Of a stretch of 64,000 bases of DNA, positions 28,870-37,992 are shown in pieces. Position 1 is the first letter of the stretch, and each line of letters opens with the position of its first letter. Made by a program: the position numbers and the translations under genes. The notes beneath the pieces were generated by a model, which was given only the letters and a program-made list of their open reading frames with translations, was not told where the DNA came from and made no database searches. Source of the DNA: Gammaproteobacteria bacterium (GTDB lineage: Bacteria; Pseudomonadota; Gammaproteobacteria; SpSt-1174); contig JARRKE010000002.1 of the NCBI GenBank assembly GCA_037388465.1, positions 42,207 through 106,206 on the forward strand. The letters run 5' to 3'.

Positions 28870-31551
28870 ATGACACAACAGCCGTGGTACAACCTGAGTG
28901 CCGAAAAGGCGCTGGCGGCCCTGTCGTCCACGCCGGACGGCCTCGCCGTCGAGGAAATCGCGCGCCGTCGTGAGACCTACGGTTTCAATCGTTTGCCGCC
29001 GCCCGCCCGCCGCTCCGCCTTGCGCCGCTTTGCGGAGCAGTTCAACAACCTGCTGATCTACGTCCTGCTCGCCGCCGCCGCGGTCACCGCCTCGCTCACC
29101 GAATGGGTGGATACTGGCGTGATCATCGGCGTGGTCGTCATCAATGCGCTGATAGGTTTTATCCAGGAAGGCAAGGCCGAGCACGCCCTGGAGGCCATCG
29201 CCGGTCTGCTTTCGCCGCAAGCCGTCGTCAAGCGCGGCGGGCGCCTGATCACCATTCCTGCGGAAGAACTGGTCCCCGGCGATATTGTTCTGCTCGCACC
29301 GGGCGATCGTATTCCCGCCGATCTGCGCCTGCTTGCGGTGCGTGATCTGAGCGTGGACGAGTCGCTGCTGACCGGCGAGTCGTTGCCGGTGGACAAGCAC
29401 GTCACCGCCGTCGCGGAGGACACCGTACTGGCGGAACGCAGCTGCATGGTCTGGTCCGGCACCCTGGTGACCTACGGCCAGGGAACAGGGATCGTGGCCG
29501 CCACCGGCAGCGCCACCGAAATCGGGCGCATCAGTCGCCTGCTGGCCGACGTGCAGACTCTGACCACGCCGTTGCTACGCCGCATGAATGACTTCGCCCG
29601 CTGGCTGACGGGCGCGATCCTCGGCCTGGCGGCGCTGACCTTCGTGGGCGGTTATTTCTGGCGCGATTACGGTGCCGTCGACATGTTCATGGCGGCGGTG
29701 GGTCTCGCGGTGGCGGCGATCCCCGAAGGTCTGCCGGCGATCATGACCATCACCCTCGCCATCGGCGTGCAACGCATGGCATCACGCAACGCGATCATCC
29801 GACAGCTGCCCGCCGTCGAAACTCTGGGCTCGGTGACGGTCATCTGCTCCGACAAGACCGGTACGCTGACTCATAACGAAATGAGCGTGCAGGGTATCGT
29901 GGCGAAGGAAATCGAACTGCGCGTGACCGGCAGCGGCTATGATCCGCACGGCGAACTGCTGTGCGGCGAGCAGGTCTGCGAAACCGACCGCTACCCGGTG
30001 GTGGAGGAAATCGCGCGCGCCGGCCTGCTTTGCAACGATGCGGATCTGCATCAGGCCGAGGACGGCTGGAGACATGCCGGCGACCCGACCGAGGTGGCGC
30101 TGATCACGCTGGCCCACAAGGCGGGCCTGGAGCCCGATTTCGAACGCGAGAACTGGCCGCGCACGGACGTGATTCCGTTCGCCGCCGAGTACCGCTATAT
30201 GGCCACCCTACATCACGATCACAGCGGACACGGGTTCATCTATCTCAAGGGTGCGCCGGAGGTCGTGTTGCCGCGCTGCGCCTTCCAGCGCGAGGCCGGC
30301 GAGGACGAATCCATCGATCGCGATTTCTGGCAGGCATCGCTCGACCATCTTGCGGCCCAGGGCCAGCGGGTGCTTGCCCTGGCGTTCAAGGTGGCCTCTG
30401 ACACCCAGCGCGAACTGGACTTCGACGATGTGGAAGGGGGTCTTACCCTGCTGGGGCTGACCGGCCTTGCCGATCCGCCGCGGGCCGAGGCCATCGAGGC
30501 CGTGGCGCGCTGTCATCAGGCCGGGGTGCGGGTGAAGATGATTACCGGCGACCATGCGGCTACGGCACGGGCCATCGGTATGCAGATGGGGATCGGTGAC
30601 GGTGAAAACGTACTCACGGAGGAATCCCTGTGCCGCATGGACGACGATGCGTTGCAGCATGCCGTGGAGGATACCGATGTTTTTGCACGGGTGAGTCCCG
30701 AGCAAAAACTGCGCCTCGTGCAGGCCCTGCAAGGCAACGGTCATGTGGTCGCCATGACCGGTGACGGCGTGAACGACGCGCCCGCGCTCAAGCGCGCCGA
30801 CGTCGGCACCGCCATGGGACTCAAGGGTACCGACGCGGCTAAGCAGGCGGCCGAGATGGTGCTGGCCGACGACAACTTCGCTTCCATCGCCGCCGCGGTG
30901 GAGGAAGGGCGCACCATTTACGACAACATCAAAAAATCCATCCTGTTCATCCTGCCCACCAATGCCGCCGAGGCAATGGTGATCGTCGCCGCGATCCTGA
31001 TGGGGCGTCTGCTGCCCATCACGGCGGTACAGATCCTGTGGGTGAACATGATCACGGCCGTGACGCTCGCACTGTCACTGGCGTTCGAACCGCCCGAACA
31101 CGGCGTGATGCGCCGCCCGCCGCGCAATCCCGGCGAACCGCTGCTGTCGCGATTTTTGATCTGGCGCATCGTGTTCGTTGCGGCCATTCTCGTCGCAGGC
31201 GTATTCGGTCTGTTTCTGTGGGAGCGCGGGCAGGGCGCCTCGATCGAATATGCCCGCACCATCGCGGTGAACACGCTGGTGATGTTCGAGGCCTTCTACC
31301 TGCTCAACACCCGTTATATTCGCGAACCGGTGCTGAGCTGGCACGGCCTGTTCGACAATCCCTATGTGTGGATCGCGATCGTCACCGTGACTTTGTTCCA
31401 GCTGCTGTATACCTATTTCCCGCCCATGCAGCTGCTGTTTTCGACCCAGCCCATCACCCTCGAGGCCTGGGGCCGCATCGTACTGGTTTCGGCCAGCGTA
31501 TTCGTGTTGGTGGAGCTGGAGAAATTCATGCTGCCCGGCCACAGCCGCTGA
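28870..31551 (+). CDS. P2-type cation-transporting ATPase
   Basis: 893 residues, inner membrane pump. Motifs in order: N-terminal cation_ATPase_N domain, TGES loop ([15 protein letters not shown]), helix M4 with [19 protein letters not shown], phosphorylation site [33 protein letters not shown], and the hinge [18 protein letters not shown]. The PEGL in M4 and the M5/M6 residues LPTNAAEAM and [15 protein letters not shown] place it among SERCA/PMR1-like P2 pumps, so Ca2+ is possible, but Mn2+ or Na+/K+ cannot be excluded. It lies 24 bp after ntpD on the same strand and probably shares its transcript. Confidence 0.9.
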   Translation: MTQQPWYNLSAEKALAALSSTPDGLAVEEIARRRETYGFNRLPPPARRSALRRFAEQFNNLLIYVLLAAAAVTASLTEWVDTGVIIGVVVINALIGFIQEGKAEHALEAIAGLLSPQAVVKRGGRLITIPAEELVPGDIVLLAPGDRIPADLRLLAVRDLSVDESLLTGESLPVDKHVTAVAEDTVLAERSCMVWSGTLVTYGQGTGIVAATGSATEIGRISRLLADVQTLTTPLLRRMNDFARWLTGAILGLAALTFVGGYFWRDYGAVDMFMAAVGLAVAAIPEGLPAIMTITLAIGVQRMASRNAIIRQLPAVETLGSVTVICSDKTGTLTHNEMSVQGIVAKEIELRVTGSGYDPHGELLCGEQVCETDRYPVVEEIARAGLLCNDADLHQAEDGWRHAGDPTEVALITLAHKAGLEPDFERENWPRTDVIPFAAEYRYMATLHHDHSGHGFIYLKGAPEVVLPRCAFQREAGEDESIDRDFWQASLDHLAAQGQRVLALAFKVASDTQRELDFDDVEGGLTLLGLTGLADPPRAEAIEAVARCHQAGVRVKMITGDHAATARAIGMQMGIGDGENVLTEESLCRMDDDALQHAVEDTDVFARVSPEQKLRLVQALQGNGHVVAMTGDGVNDAPALKRADVGTAMGLKGTDAAKQAAEMVLADDNFASIAAAVEEGRTIYDNIKKSILFILPTNAAEAMVIVAAILMGRLLPITAVQILWVNMITAVTLALSLAFEPPEHGVMRRPPRNPGEPLLSRFLIWRIVFVAAILVAGVFGLFLWERGQGASIEYARTIAVNTLVMFEAFYLLNTRYIREPVLSWHGLFDNPYVWIAIVTVTLFQLLYTYFPPMQLLFSTQPITLEAWGRIVLVSASVFVLVELEKFMLPGHSR

Positions 31552-31552
31552 G

Positions 31553-31577
31553 CCGGCATACCGGGTTTTGATTTTTG
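31553..31577 (+). terminator. Possible terminator after the P-type ATPase gene
   Basis: CCGG-CATA-CCGG at 31553-31564 is followed by GTTTTGATTTTT. The stem is only 4 bp, but the T-rich tail and the position between convergent genes fit an end of the hyn-ATPase transcript. Weak call. Confidence 0.3.
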
Positions 31578-31600
31578 CAGGTGTGTCGGGCGGTTCGGCT

Positions 31601-32974
31601 TCAGGCAGTGAGTCTTTCCAGCGCCTGTGTCGCATAGGCGCACAGCGGCTTGAACTGTGCGAAGCTCAGTTCATCCATGCGGCAAAAGGGGTGGCGGCGG
31701 TCAGCGTAGACCAGCCCGTAGGGTTGTCCCTCGGTGAACAGCGAGGCCGCGAAAAACTGATCGGTGTGAATCAGATCGCGGACACGCATGGGTACCAGCT
31801 TCCAGGGCTTGTAGTGCTCCGCGCCCTGCATCCAGTACGCCTGTGGTTTTTGCATCAGGCGGGTGAACAGATGCGGTCCGTCCAGCGCCAGCCGGAACCG
31901 ATTGAAGCGCGGCTCGTAGTCTGTGCCGGCCATCACTGAAGCCGTCAGCGTCGCCTCGTCGCCGCCGGCGTAGATCGCGAACACCACGCGGTTCAGGCCC
32001 AGCCCGCGGTGCAGTCCGGTCACCAATGTTCTAGTCACCGCCTGACGGTCGGCGAATTCCCCCTTGGCGAGGCGGATCTTGGTCGCATGCAGCAGGTCGG
32101 ATCGCGGCGCGAGACAAAAGGGCGGATTGACGGGTTCCTGCGCCTCGACGGACTGCTCCGCCTGGGCGGGAACAGGGTCAATGCCGTAGCGTTCGATGTC
32201 GTCATCGAACTGCCGGACGACCTCGTCGATGAACTGCTCCAGTGCCGGCCGTTCCAGTTGCAGATAGTCGGCGGCAACCGATAAATCGTCCCCCAGGCCG
32301 GGCAGCCGCCAGGCATGCAGTGCCTGTTGTGCCAGTCTGGCGGCCAGCATGACGCCGACGATACGGGGTTTGGCGGCGCCTTGTGGTTCCATGGACTGGG
32401 CGACGAGTTCCGGAAGGCTCCACTGGGCCGCCAGCCTGCGGGCGGTCTGTTCGATGCCCTGTCCGAAGACGACGAACTCGGCTTCCTGTATGGGCGCACC
32501 GCCCGCGGTTTCCAGTTCGGTCAGGCTCTCCATCTGCGGTGCATCGCTGACCCACAGCGCCAGATGCCCCAGGTTGTTCAACAAGGCGGCCAGGGCCACC
32601 TCACCGGGTTCGAGGTCGTGCTGTTCATAGGCGATGCGCAGGCCGAGTCGTCCGGCCAGGGCGCTTTGCGCAAGCAGTCGACGATAATGCGCCTGCTGTT
32701 CGGGTGGCAGGGTCTGCTCCAGCGAGGGCAGCTGTTCGGCCTCGCGAATCATGCCGTTGACACCCAGCATCTGCGCCGCCTGACGCAGGGTCGTCACCGG
32801 GTTGGCCAGGTGACGATGCCGGACGGTGCCGACCTGGTGTATCAACGCCACCGCCAGTGCCGTGTCCGTGGCGGCTAAATGTCCCAGCTGTTTGGCCGAT
32901 AACGTATCCAGATCGGCCAATCTCTTGAGCTCGTTACGCGTCCTGTCCAGGCAGGGTAGTCGGGGTTTGTCCAT
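31601..32974 (-). CDS. HDOD-domain signalling protein
   Basis: 457 residues. The N-terminal half fits an HDOD domain (LADLDTLSAKQLGHLAATDTALAVALIHQVG, ANPVTTLRQAAQMLGVNGM, ALLNNLGHLALWV). HDOD domains are catalytically dead relatives of HD hydrolases and often act in signalling or motility control. The C-terminal 150 residues (KGEFADRQAVTRTLVTGLHRGL-like start, FAIYAGGDEATLTASVMAG, PYGLVYADRR) look GAF-like. It points away from motA and toward the P-type ATPase gene. No membrane helix or output enzyme domain. Partner and signal unknown. Confidence 0.78.
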   Translation of the reverse strand: MDKPRLPCLDRTRNELKRLADLDTLSAKQLGHLAATDTALAVALIHQVGTVRHRHLANPVTTLRQAAQMLGVNGMIREAEQLPSLEQTLPPEQQAHYRRLLAQSALAGRLGLRIAYEQHDLEPGEVALAALLNNLGHLALWVSDAPQMESLTELETAGGAPIQEAEFVVFGQGIEQTARRLAAQWSLPELVAQSMEPQGAAKPRIVGVMLAARLAQQALHAWRLPGLGDDLSVAADYLQLERPALEQFIDEVVRQFDDDIERYGIDPVPAQAEQSVEAQEPVNPPFCLAPRSDLLHATKIRLAKGEFADRQAVTRTLVTGLHRGLGLNRVVFAIYAGGDEATLTASVMAGTDYEPRFNRFRLALDGPHLFTRLMQKPQAYWMQGAEHYKPWKLVPMRVRDLIHTDQFFAASLFTEGQPYGLVYADRRHPFCRMDELSFAQFKPLCAYATQALERLTA

Positions 32975-33162
32975 AGCGGGTCTTGTCTGGTTCGATCATG
33001 AGGATAGCCGCACGCAAAATGGCGCGCCATGCAGGAGAGCCTATATCACCACTTGCGGGCTGGCTATCGTCTGTATCGTTTCGCGCGAATACATCGGCAT
33101 GCACGTTTACACATGCCGGCAGATAGCAGTCGTTGATGTGACAGATCCCGGGGACTTGTCGA

Positions 33163-34017
33163 GTGAATGCAATTATCGGTTTTGTTCTGGTAGTGGGTAG
33201 TGTGGTGGGTGGCTATGTGCTTTCGCATGGCCACCTCGAAGCGTTGCTGCAACCGTTCGAGTTGATGATCATCGGCGGCGCCGCCCTGGGCGCCTTCGTC
33301 ACCGCCAACCCGATGAGTCTGGTCATCAAGGTTATCAAGGGTGTGCCGTCACTGCTCGGCGGATCGAAATACAACAAGGGCATGTACCTGGAGATGTTCG
33401 GGCTGATGTACCAGTTGTTCAACAAGGCCCGCAAGGAAGGCCTCATGTCCATCGAGGCGGATATCGAGGAACCCGAGCAAAGTCCCCTGCTTGGCAATTA
33501 CCCCAAGATTCTCAAGAATCACCACGCACTGGATTACATCGTCGATTATCTGCGCCTGATCGTGTCCGGTGGCATGAATCCCTTCGAGCTGGACAATCTG
33601 ATGTCGCTCGAACTCGAGACGCATCACGAGGAATCGCATCTGACCTCCGAGGCCTTGAACCGGGTTGCGGACGGTCTGCCCGGGTTCGGTATCGTGGCGG
33701 CGGTGCTGGGCGTGGTGATCACCATGGGCTCGCTCGACAAGCCGCCCCAGGTGATCGGCGAACACGTGGCCGCGGCGCTGGTCGGCACCTTTCTCGGCAT
33801 TCTGCTGGCCTACGGTTTCGTTGCGCCGCTGTCCGTCGCCCTGGGGCATCGTTCCCGCGAAGAGGCGAATTTCCTCGAGAGCGTCAAGGCCTGCATCCTA
33901 GCCCAGGTGCAGGGCTACAGCCCGCAGATCGCCGTGGAGTTCGGTCGCAAGGCCATGTATTCGGCGATTCGTCCGAGCTTCCAGGAGCTGGAAGATTTCC
34001 TCAAGGAAAAGCGTTGA
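33163..34017 (+). CDS. motA: Flagellar stator protein MotA
   Basis: 284 residues with four membrane helices. Helices 1 and 2 are VGSVVGGYVLSHG and LMIIGGAALGAFVTANP; helices 3 and 4 are FGIVAAVLGVVITMGSLDKPP and ALVGTFLGILLAYGFVAPLSVAL. The cytoplasmic loop holds MNPFELDNLMSLELETHHEE. MotA forms the proton channel with MotB and pushes on FliG. GTG start at 33163 with GGGGA upstream. Upstream, 188 bp separates it from the divergent HDOD gene; I see no convincing sigma-28 or sigma-54 element there. MotA looks intact, unlike its partner. Confidence 0.94.
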   Translation: MNAIIGFVLVVGSVVGGYVLSHGHLEALLQPFELMIIGGAALGAFVTANPMSLVIKVIKGVPSLLGGSKYNKGMYLEMFGLMYQLFNKARKEGLMSIEADIEEPEQSPLLGNYPKILKNHHALDYIVDYLRLIVSGGMNPFELDNLMSLELETHHEESHLTSEALNRVADGLPGFGIVAAVLGVVITMGSLDKPPQVIGEHVAAALVGTFLGILLAYGFVAPLSVALGHRSREEANFLESVKACILAQVQGYSPQIAVEFGRKAMYSAIRPSFQELEDFLKEKR

Positions 34018-34031
34018 GGGATTCCTGAGCG

Positions 34032-34940
34032 ATGGAAGATAAAAAACAGCCGATCATCATCAAGAAAAAGATCGTCAAGGCACACGGGCATCATGGCGGT
34101 GCCTGGAAGGTGGCCTATGCCGACTTCGTGACCGCCATGATGGCGTTTTCCGCGGTGCAGGGGCCCGGTGGGGCCAGCACCAGCATGATCAAGTTGGGCG
34201 GCACTCAGGATATGACCAGCGGTCCGGTGCAGATGCCGAGTATCGGCGGTTCGCCTGTGCCCGCACCCGCACCGAAGGCGCAGGCGAAGCCGGTTGCCGA
34301 ACAGCGTGACCAGGCGCGTCTGCAAAGCCTGGAGGTGGAACTCAAAAAGGCCATCGACCACAGCCAGGCGCTCAAGCCGTTCAAGGATCAGCTGCTGATC
34401 GACATCACCCCGGAAGGATTGCGGGTGCAGATCGTCGACCGGGAGAATCGCCCGATGTTCGATCTGGGCAGTGCGGTGCTCAAACCCTATGCCCGCACCA
34501 TTCTGGAAAAAATCGGTGCCTTCCTGAATCGGGTGCCCAACCGGATCAGCATTACCGGCCATACCGATGCCCATGGGTTCCTGTCCGCCGGGACGAGCAA
34601 CTGGGAACTGTCGACCGAGCGCGCGAACGCCGCGCGCCGTGCCCTGATCCAGGGAACGATGAAGCCGGCCAAGGTCGCGCGCGTGGTCGGGCTGAGCGAT
34701 ACGGTGCTGTTCGACAAGCAACATCCGCTGGCCGCGGTGAACCGCCGCATCAGCATCATCGTGCTCAGCCGCAAGGCCGAGGCCGCGATGCACAAGGGCG
34801 ATGCCTACGACTATGCACCGAAAGGCGGGTCGGCCGCCGCCGGGCAAACTCCGTCTCCGTCTCCGTCTCCGTCTCCGTCTCCGTCTCCGTCTCCGACTAC
34901 GGCTCCGTCTCCGACTACGGCTGCGGCATCGACGCACTGA
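34032..34940 (+). CDS. motB: Flagellar stator protein MotB with internal loss of membrane helix and plug
   Basis: 302 residues in one open frame. The N-terminus PIIIKKKIVKAHGHHGGAWK and YADFVTAMMAF (with the proton-carrying Asp at residue 31) are normal. Instead of the usual continuation of the helix (FFLxxWL..) and the amphipathic plug, residue 39 joins directly to SAVQGPGGASTSM. About 30 residues are missing at 34148/34149, in frame. Only about 13 hydrophobic residues remain, too short for a membrane helix. The peptidoglycan-binding OmpA-like domain is complete (PMFDLGSAVLKPYA, ISITGHTDAHG, NWELSTERANAARR, NRRISIIVL). The C-terminus is a Pro-Ser repeat. The product is unlikely to work as a stator unless the deletion is an assembly fault. 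Confidence 0.88.
   Translation: MEDKKQPIIIKKKIVKAHGHHGGAWKVAYADFVTAMMAFSAVQGPGGASTSMIKLGGTQDMTSGPVQMPSIGGSPVPAPAPKAQAKPVAEQRDQARLQSLEVELKKAIDHSQALKPFKDQLLIDITPEGLRVQIVDRENRPMFDLGSAVLKPYARTILEKIGAFLNRVPNRISITGHTDAHGFLSAGTSNWELSTERANAARRALIQGTMKPAKVARVVGLSDTVLFDKQHPLAAVNRRISIIVLSRKAEAAMHKGDAYDYAPKGGSAAAGQTPSPSPSPSPSPSPSPTTAPSPTTAAASTH
34851..34922 (+). repeat. Hexanucleotide tandem repeat in the 3' end of motB
   Basis: Seven exact copies of CCGTCT (34851-34892) are followed by CCGACTACGGCT, CCGTCT and CCGACTACGGCT. They encode a Pro-Ser run and then PTTAPSPTTA at the MotB C-terminus. Because the unit is 6 bp, copy-number change alters length without shifting frame. Confidence 0.9.
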
Positions 34941-34944
34941 CCGC

Positions 34945-34963
34945 CGCCTGCCCACGGCAGGCG
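34945..34963 (+). terminator. Intrinsic terminator after motB
   Basis: CGCCTGCC, loop CAC, GGCAGGCG make a perfect 8 bp stem 4 bp after the motB stop. A T-rich stretch (TGTTTATTTCT, 34971 onward) begins 7 bp later rather than immediately, so efficiency is uncertain. Confidence 0.6.
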
Positions 34964-34998
34964 AACCCGCTGTTTATTTCTCGGGATCGCGACGAACC

Positions 34999-35022
34999 GC
35001 CGGCGGCAAGTTTGCCGCCGGC
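34999..35022 (+). terminator. Second strong hairpin between motB and flgB
   Basis: GCCGGCGGCA, loop AGTT, TGCCGCCGGC form a perfect 10 bp GC-rich stem. No T tract follows. It may back up the first terminator or insulate the flgB promoter at 35091. Confidence 0.45.
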
Positions 35023-35090
35023 CGGCGAAACTTTGCCGCTTTGCATATCGGTTTGTTCCTAATCGATTGATTTATCGGGATCGACAGGGT

Positions 35091-35106
35091 TGGCACCTTT
35101 CCTGCT
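35091..35106 (+). promoter_or_regulatory. Sigma-54 promoter of the flgB operon
   Basis: TGGCACCTTTCCTGCT matches the -24/-12 consensus (TGGCAC, 5 bp, TTGCW) with GG and GC at exact spacing. It lies 36 bp before flgB. FleQ, encoded at 52188, would be the expected activator in the polar-flagellum hierarchy. Confidence 0.82.
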
Positions 35107-35141
35107 TTCGACTGGTTACGGAATTTCTTTAGGGAGCGGAC

Positions 35142-35543
35142 ATGCCGCTATCGATCAATCAGGCACTGGGTGTTTTTCCCGAGGCGCTGCGTCTGGAAAG
35201 CAAGCGTTCGGAAGTGCTCGCATCGAACATCGCCAACGCCGACACCCCCGGCTACAAGGCGCGCGACCTCGACTTCAAGGCAGCGCTGAATGCGGCCGGC
35301 GGGCAGGGCGGACAACTGGCGCTGACGCGTACCAGTGCTGCACATATTGAGCCGGGCGGCACGACGGGCACCCGGCAGGAATTGCTGTACCAGGTACCGT
35401 CGCAGCCTTCGTTGGACGGCAACACGGTGGACCTGCAACGCAATCAGGCCGAGTTCGGTCAGACCGCAATGCGTTACGAGGCCACCCTGACCTTTCTGAA
35501 CGGCCGCATCCAGGGATTGCGGCAGGCGATCAAGGGGCAATAA
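35142..35543 (+). CDS. flgB: Flagellar proximal rod protein FlgB
   Basis: 133 residues. Rod-protein N-terminus ALRLESKRSEVLASNIANADTPGYKARDLDF and C-terminal MRYEATLTFLNGRIQGLRQAIKGQ. FlgB joins the rod to the MS ring. First gene of flgBCDEFGHIJKL; the ribosome site is AGGGAGCGG. It ends 2 bp before flgC. Length normal. Confidence 0.95.
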   Translation: MPLSINQALGVFPEALRLESKRSEVLASNIANADTPGYKARDLDFKAALNAAGGQGGQLALTRTSAAHIEPGGTTGTRQELLYQVPSQPSLDGNTVDLQRNQAEFGQTAMRYEATLTFLNGRIQGLRQAIKGQ

Positions 35544-35545
35544 GC

Positions 35546-35959
35546 ATGGCGCTTTACAACATCTTCGATATCGCCGGTTCCGCGATGACGGCGCAGAGCG
35601 TGCGCCTCAACACCGTGGCCAGCAACCTTGCGAATGCTGACGACGTCACCGGCGATGCCAAGTCCGCCTACCGCGCACGCCAGCCGGTCTTCAGTGCCGA
35701 ACTGCAGAACGCGCAGGGCAATCCGGGCCAGGTGGGCGTACAGGTGGACCGCATCCAGGAGAGCCAGGCGCCGGTGGGACGCCGTTACGAGCCCGGCAAT
35801 CCGCTCGCCGACAAGAGCGGCTACGTCTACACCAGCAACGTCAACGCCGTCGAACAAATGGCGGACATGATCTCGGCGTCGCGCAGTTATCAGAACAACG
35901 TCAACGTGCTGACGACCACGCAGCGTCTGTTGCGTAACACGTTGCAGCTCGGCAAGTAA
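35546..35959 (+). CDS. flgC: Flagellar proximal rod protein FlgC
   Basis: 137 residues. Starts MALYNIFDIAGSAMTAQSVRLNTVASNLANAD, then ends YQNNVNVLTTTQRLLRNTLQLGK, both highly typical. Conserved motif VNAVEQMADMISASRSYQ is present. FlgC builds the proximal rod with FlgB and FlgF. GGGG site before the ATG. No anomaly. Confidence 0.96.
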   Translation: MALYNIFDIAGSAMTAQSVRLNTVASNLANADDVTGDAKSAYRARQPVFSAELQNAQGNPGQVGVQVDRIQESQAPVGRRYEPGNPLADKSGYVYTSNVNAVEQMADMISASRSYQNNVNVLTTTQRLLRNTLQLGK

Positions 35960-35972
35960 AAGGAGATCCGCG

Positions 35973-36674
35973 ATGACCGTTTCCACAACGAATACCGACG
36001 CCGCGAACAACCTGTTCGCACAACTGGGTTTCAGCAGCGGCAGTTCGTCGGGCGGCAGCGGTTCGGGTTCGGCCGCCGCCATCGGGCAGGAAACCTTCTT
36101 CAAGCTCATGGTGACCGAACTGACCAACCAGGATCCCACCAAGCCGGTGGACAGCAAGAATTTCCTGTCCGAGATCGCCCAGTTCAGCTCGGTGGCCGGC
36201 ATTCAGGACATGCAGAAATCCTTTTCCAGCCTGGCCAGCTCGATGAGCAACAACCAGGCGCTGCAGGCCGCCAGCCTGGTGGGGCGCGATGTGCTGGTTC
36301 CCACCGGTCAGGCGCAGCTCGGCGCCAGCGGCGGTTTGAACGGGATGGTCGAGCTTTCCGCGCCGGCCCAGCAGGTCAGCGTCGGCATCTACGGCGCCGG
36401 CGGACAGCTGATCAAGCAGTTCGATCTGGGGCCGCAGTCTGCCGGTGCCGTGAACTTCACCTGGGACGGTATCAGCATGGACGGGCAGCAGATGCCGGCG
36501 GGCACATACACGGTGCGCGCCAGTGTGCAAAACGACGGCCAGACGCAGGCCGGCACGGTACTGACGCAGGCCCGGGTTTCCAACGTCACGCTGGGCCGCA
36601 ACGGCGGCCCGGTAACGCTGGGATTGGTCGATGGTGAAACGGTGGACCTGAGCCAGGTCCGGAAAATCAGCTGA
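35973..36674 (+). CDS. flgD: Flagellar hook cap protein FlgD
   Basis: 233 residues. The conserved N-terminal signature is ETFFKLMVTELTNQDPTKPVDSKNFLSEIAQFSSVAGI (about 37-74, cited in parts). The C-terminal half has the FlgD Ig-like/tudor region (FTWDGISMDGQQMPAGTYTV). The start is a Ser/Gly-rich low-complexity stretch. FlgD caps the growing hook and is discarded when the hook is complete. AAAAGGAGA ribosome site. Confidence 0.94.
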   Translation: MTVSTTNTDAANNLFAQLGFSSGSSSGGSGSGSAAAIGQETFFKLMVTELTNQDPTKPVDSKNFLSEIAQFSSVAGIQDMQKSFSSLASSMSNNQALQAASLVGRDVLVPTGQAQLGASGGLNGMVELSAPAQQVSVGIYGAGGQLIKQFDLGPQSAGAVNFTWDGISMDGQQMPAGTYTVRASVQNDGQTQAGTVLTQARVSNVTLGRNGGPVTLGLVDGETVDLSQVRKIS

Positions 36675-36702
36675 ACAAGGCTGCGAAACAGGAGATCAAG
36701 TC

Positions 36703-37971
36703 ATGTCATTCGGTACTGCATTGACGGGTTTGAATGCCGCCTCCGAGGCGCTCAAGGTAACCGGCAACAACATCGCGAATTCCGGCACCACCGGATTCAA
36801 GTCGTCCCGCACCGAGTTCGGTGACATCTATGCCACCGCCTACGGCGGCATCAGCAACAAGGCGATCGGCAATGGCGTGCAGCTGCAGGCGGTCACCCAG
36901 CAGTTCACCCAGGGCAACCTGGAAAACACCGGCAACACCCTGGACCTCGCCATCAGCGGCAAGGGCTTCATGACCTTCAGCGACAACGGTTCGCAGGTCT
37001 ACAGCCGCGCGGGCGCGCTGGAGGTCGATCGCAACGGCTACCTAGTCAACGCCAACGGTCAGCGCCTGCAGGTCTACTCACCGATCAACGCCACGGCCAG
37101 CAACCCGACCTTCAACCTGGGCAGCCTGTCCGACCTGCAGCTGTCCACCAATGCCGGACCGCCGCAGGCCACCACCCAGGTCTCCGCGCTGCTGAATCTC
37201 AGCGCCAGCGCGCCGGATCTCGGTGCGGGCGCCATCAACACGGCGGATCCGACGACCTACACCTATTCGACGCCGGCCACCATCTACGATTCGCTGGGTT
37301 CGCCGCATACCGCGATCTATTACTTCCGCAAGGACACCACCACGCCGGCCACCGTCGCCACGCCCGGTTCCACCACCTGGCAGGTGCTGACACAGGTCGA
37401 CGGTACGACGGTGACCACGGGCGGCGCCAATCAGGCGACCATCAGCTTCGACGACAACGGCAACCTGACTGCACCCGCATCGGGGCAGATCGCCTACGAT
37501 CCCTACGCCCCGACCACCGGCGCAGCCGCGATCAACATGAGTCTGGATCTCACCGGCAGCACCATGTTCGGCGACAACAGCAGCGTCAACAGCCTGACCC
37601 AGGACGGCTATACCTCGGGACGCCTGTCCGGTCTGGACGTAAGCGGCGACGGCGTCATCTCGGCGCGTTACACCAACGGCCAGTCGCAGGCCCTGGGGCA
37701 GGTAGCGCTGGCGGACTTCACCAACCCGCAGGGTCTGCAGCCGCTGGGCAACACGACCTGGGGGCAGACCTACGCCTCGGGCGACGTGCGCCAGGGCGCG
37801 CCGGGCAGCGGTTCGTTCGGCCAGATCCAGTCGGGTTCGCTGGAGAACTCCAACGTGGACATCTCCAAGCAACTGGTGGACCTGATCACGGAGCAGCGCA
37901 ACTTCCAGGCGAATGCGCAGGTGATCACGACCTCCAACGCGGTCACCCAGACCATCATCAACATACGCTGA
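36703..37971 (+). CDS. flgE: Flagellar hook protein FlgE
   Basis: 422 residues. The N-terminus SFGTALTGLNAASEALKVTGNNIANSGTTGFKS and the C-terminus ENSNVDISKQLVDLITEQRNFQANAQVITTSN are the paired helices of hook proteins. The middle is a Thr/Ala/Gly-rich variable domain. It polymerises into the external hook. Preceded by ACAGGAGA. Intact. Confidence 0.95.
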   Translation: MSFGTALTGLNAASEALKVTGNNIANSGTTGFKSSRTEFGDIYATAYGGISNKAIGNGVQLQAVTQQFTQGNLENTGNTLDLAISGKGFMTFSDNGSQVYSRAGALEVDRNGYLVNANGQRLQVYSPINATASNPTFNLGSLSDLQLSTNAGPPQATTQVSALLNLSASAPDLGAGAINTADPTTYTYSTPATIYDSLGSPHTAIYYFRKDTTTPATVATPGSTTWQVLTQVDGTTVTTGGANQATISFDDNGNLTAPASGQIAYDPYAPTTGAAAINMSLDLTGSTMFGDNSSVNSLTQDGYTSGRLSGLDVSGDGVISARYTNGQSQALGQVALADFTNPQGLQPLGNTTWGQTYASGDVRQGAPGSGSFGQIQSGSLENSNVDISKQLVDLITEQRNFQANAQVITTSNAVTQTIINIR

Positions 37972-37992
37972 GACGGCGGCCGGTACTGAATC

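Noticed and set aside
32975..33162. Sigma-54 promoter before motA
   Set aside because: TGGCGCGCCATGCA has GG and GC only 8 bp apart instead of 10.
34851..34922. CRISPR-like repeats
   Set aside because: Hexamer tandem repeats without spacers, inside a coding region.
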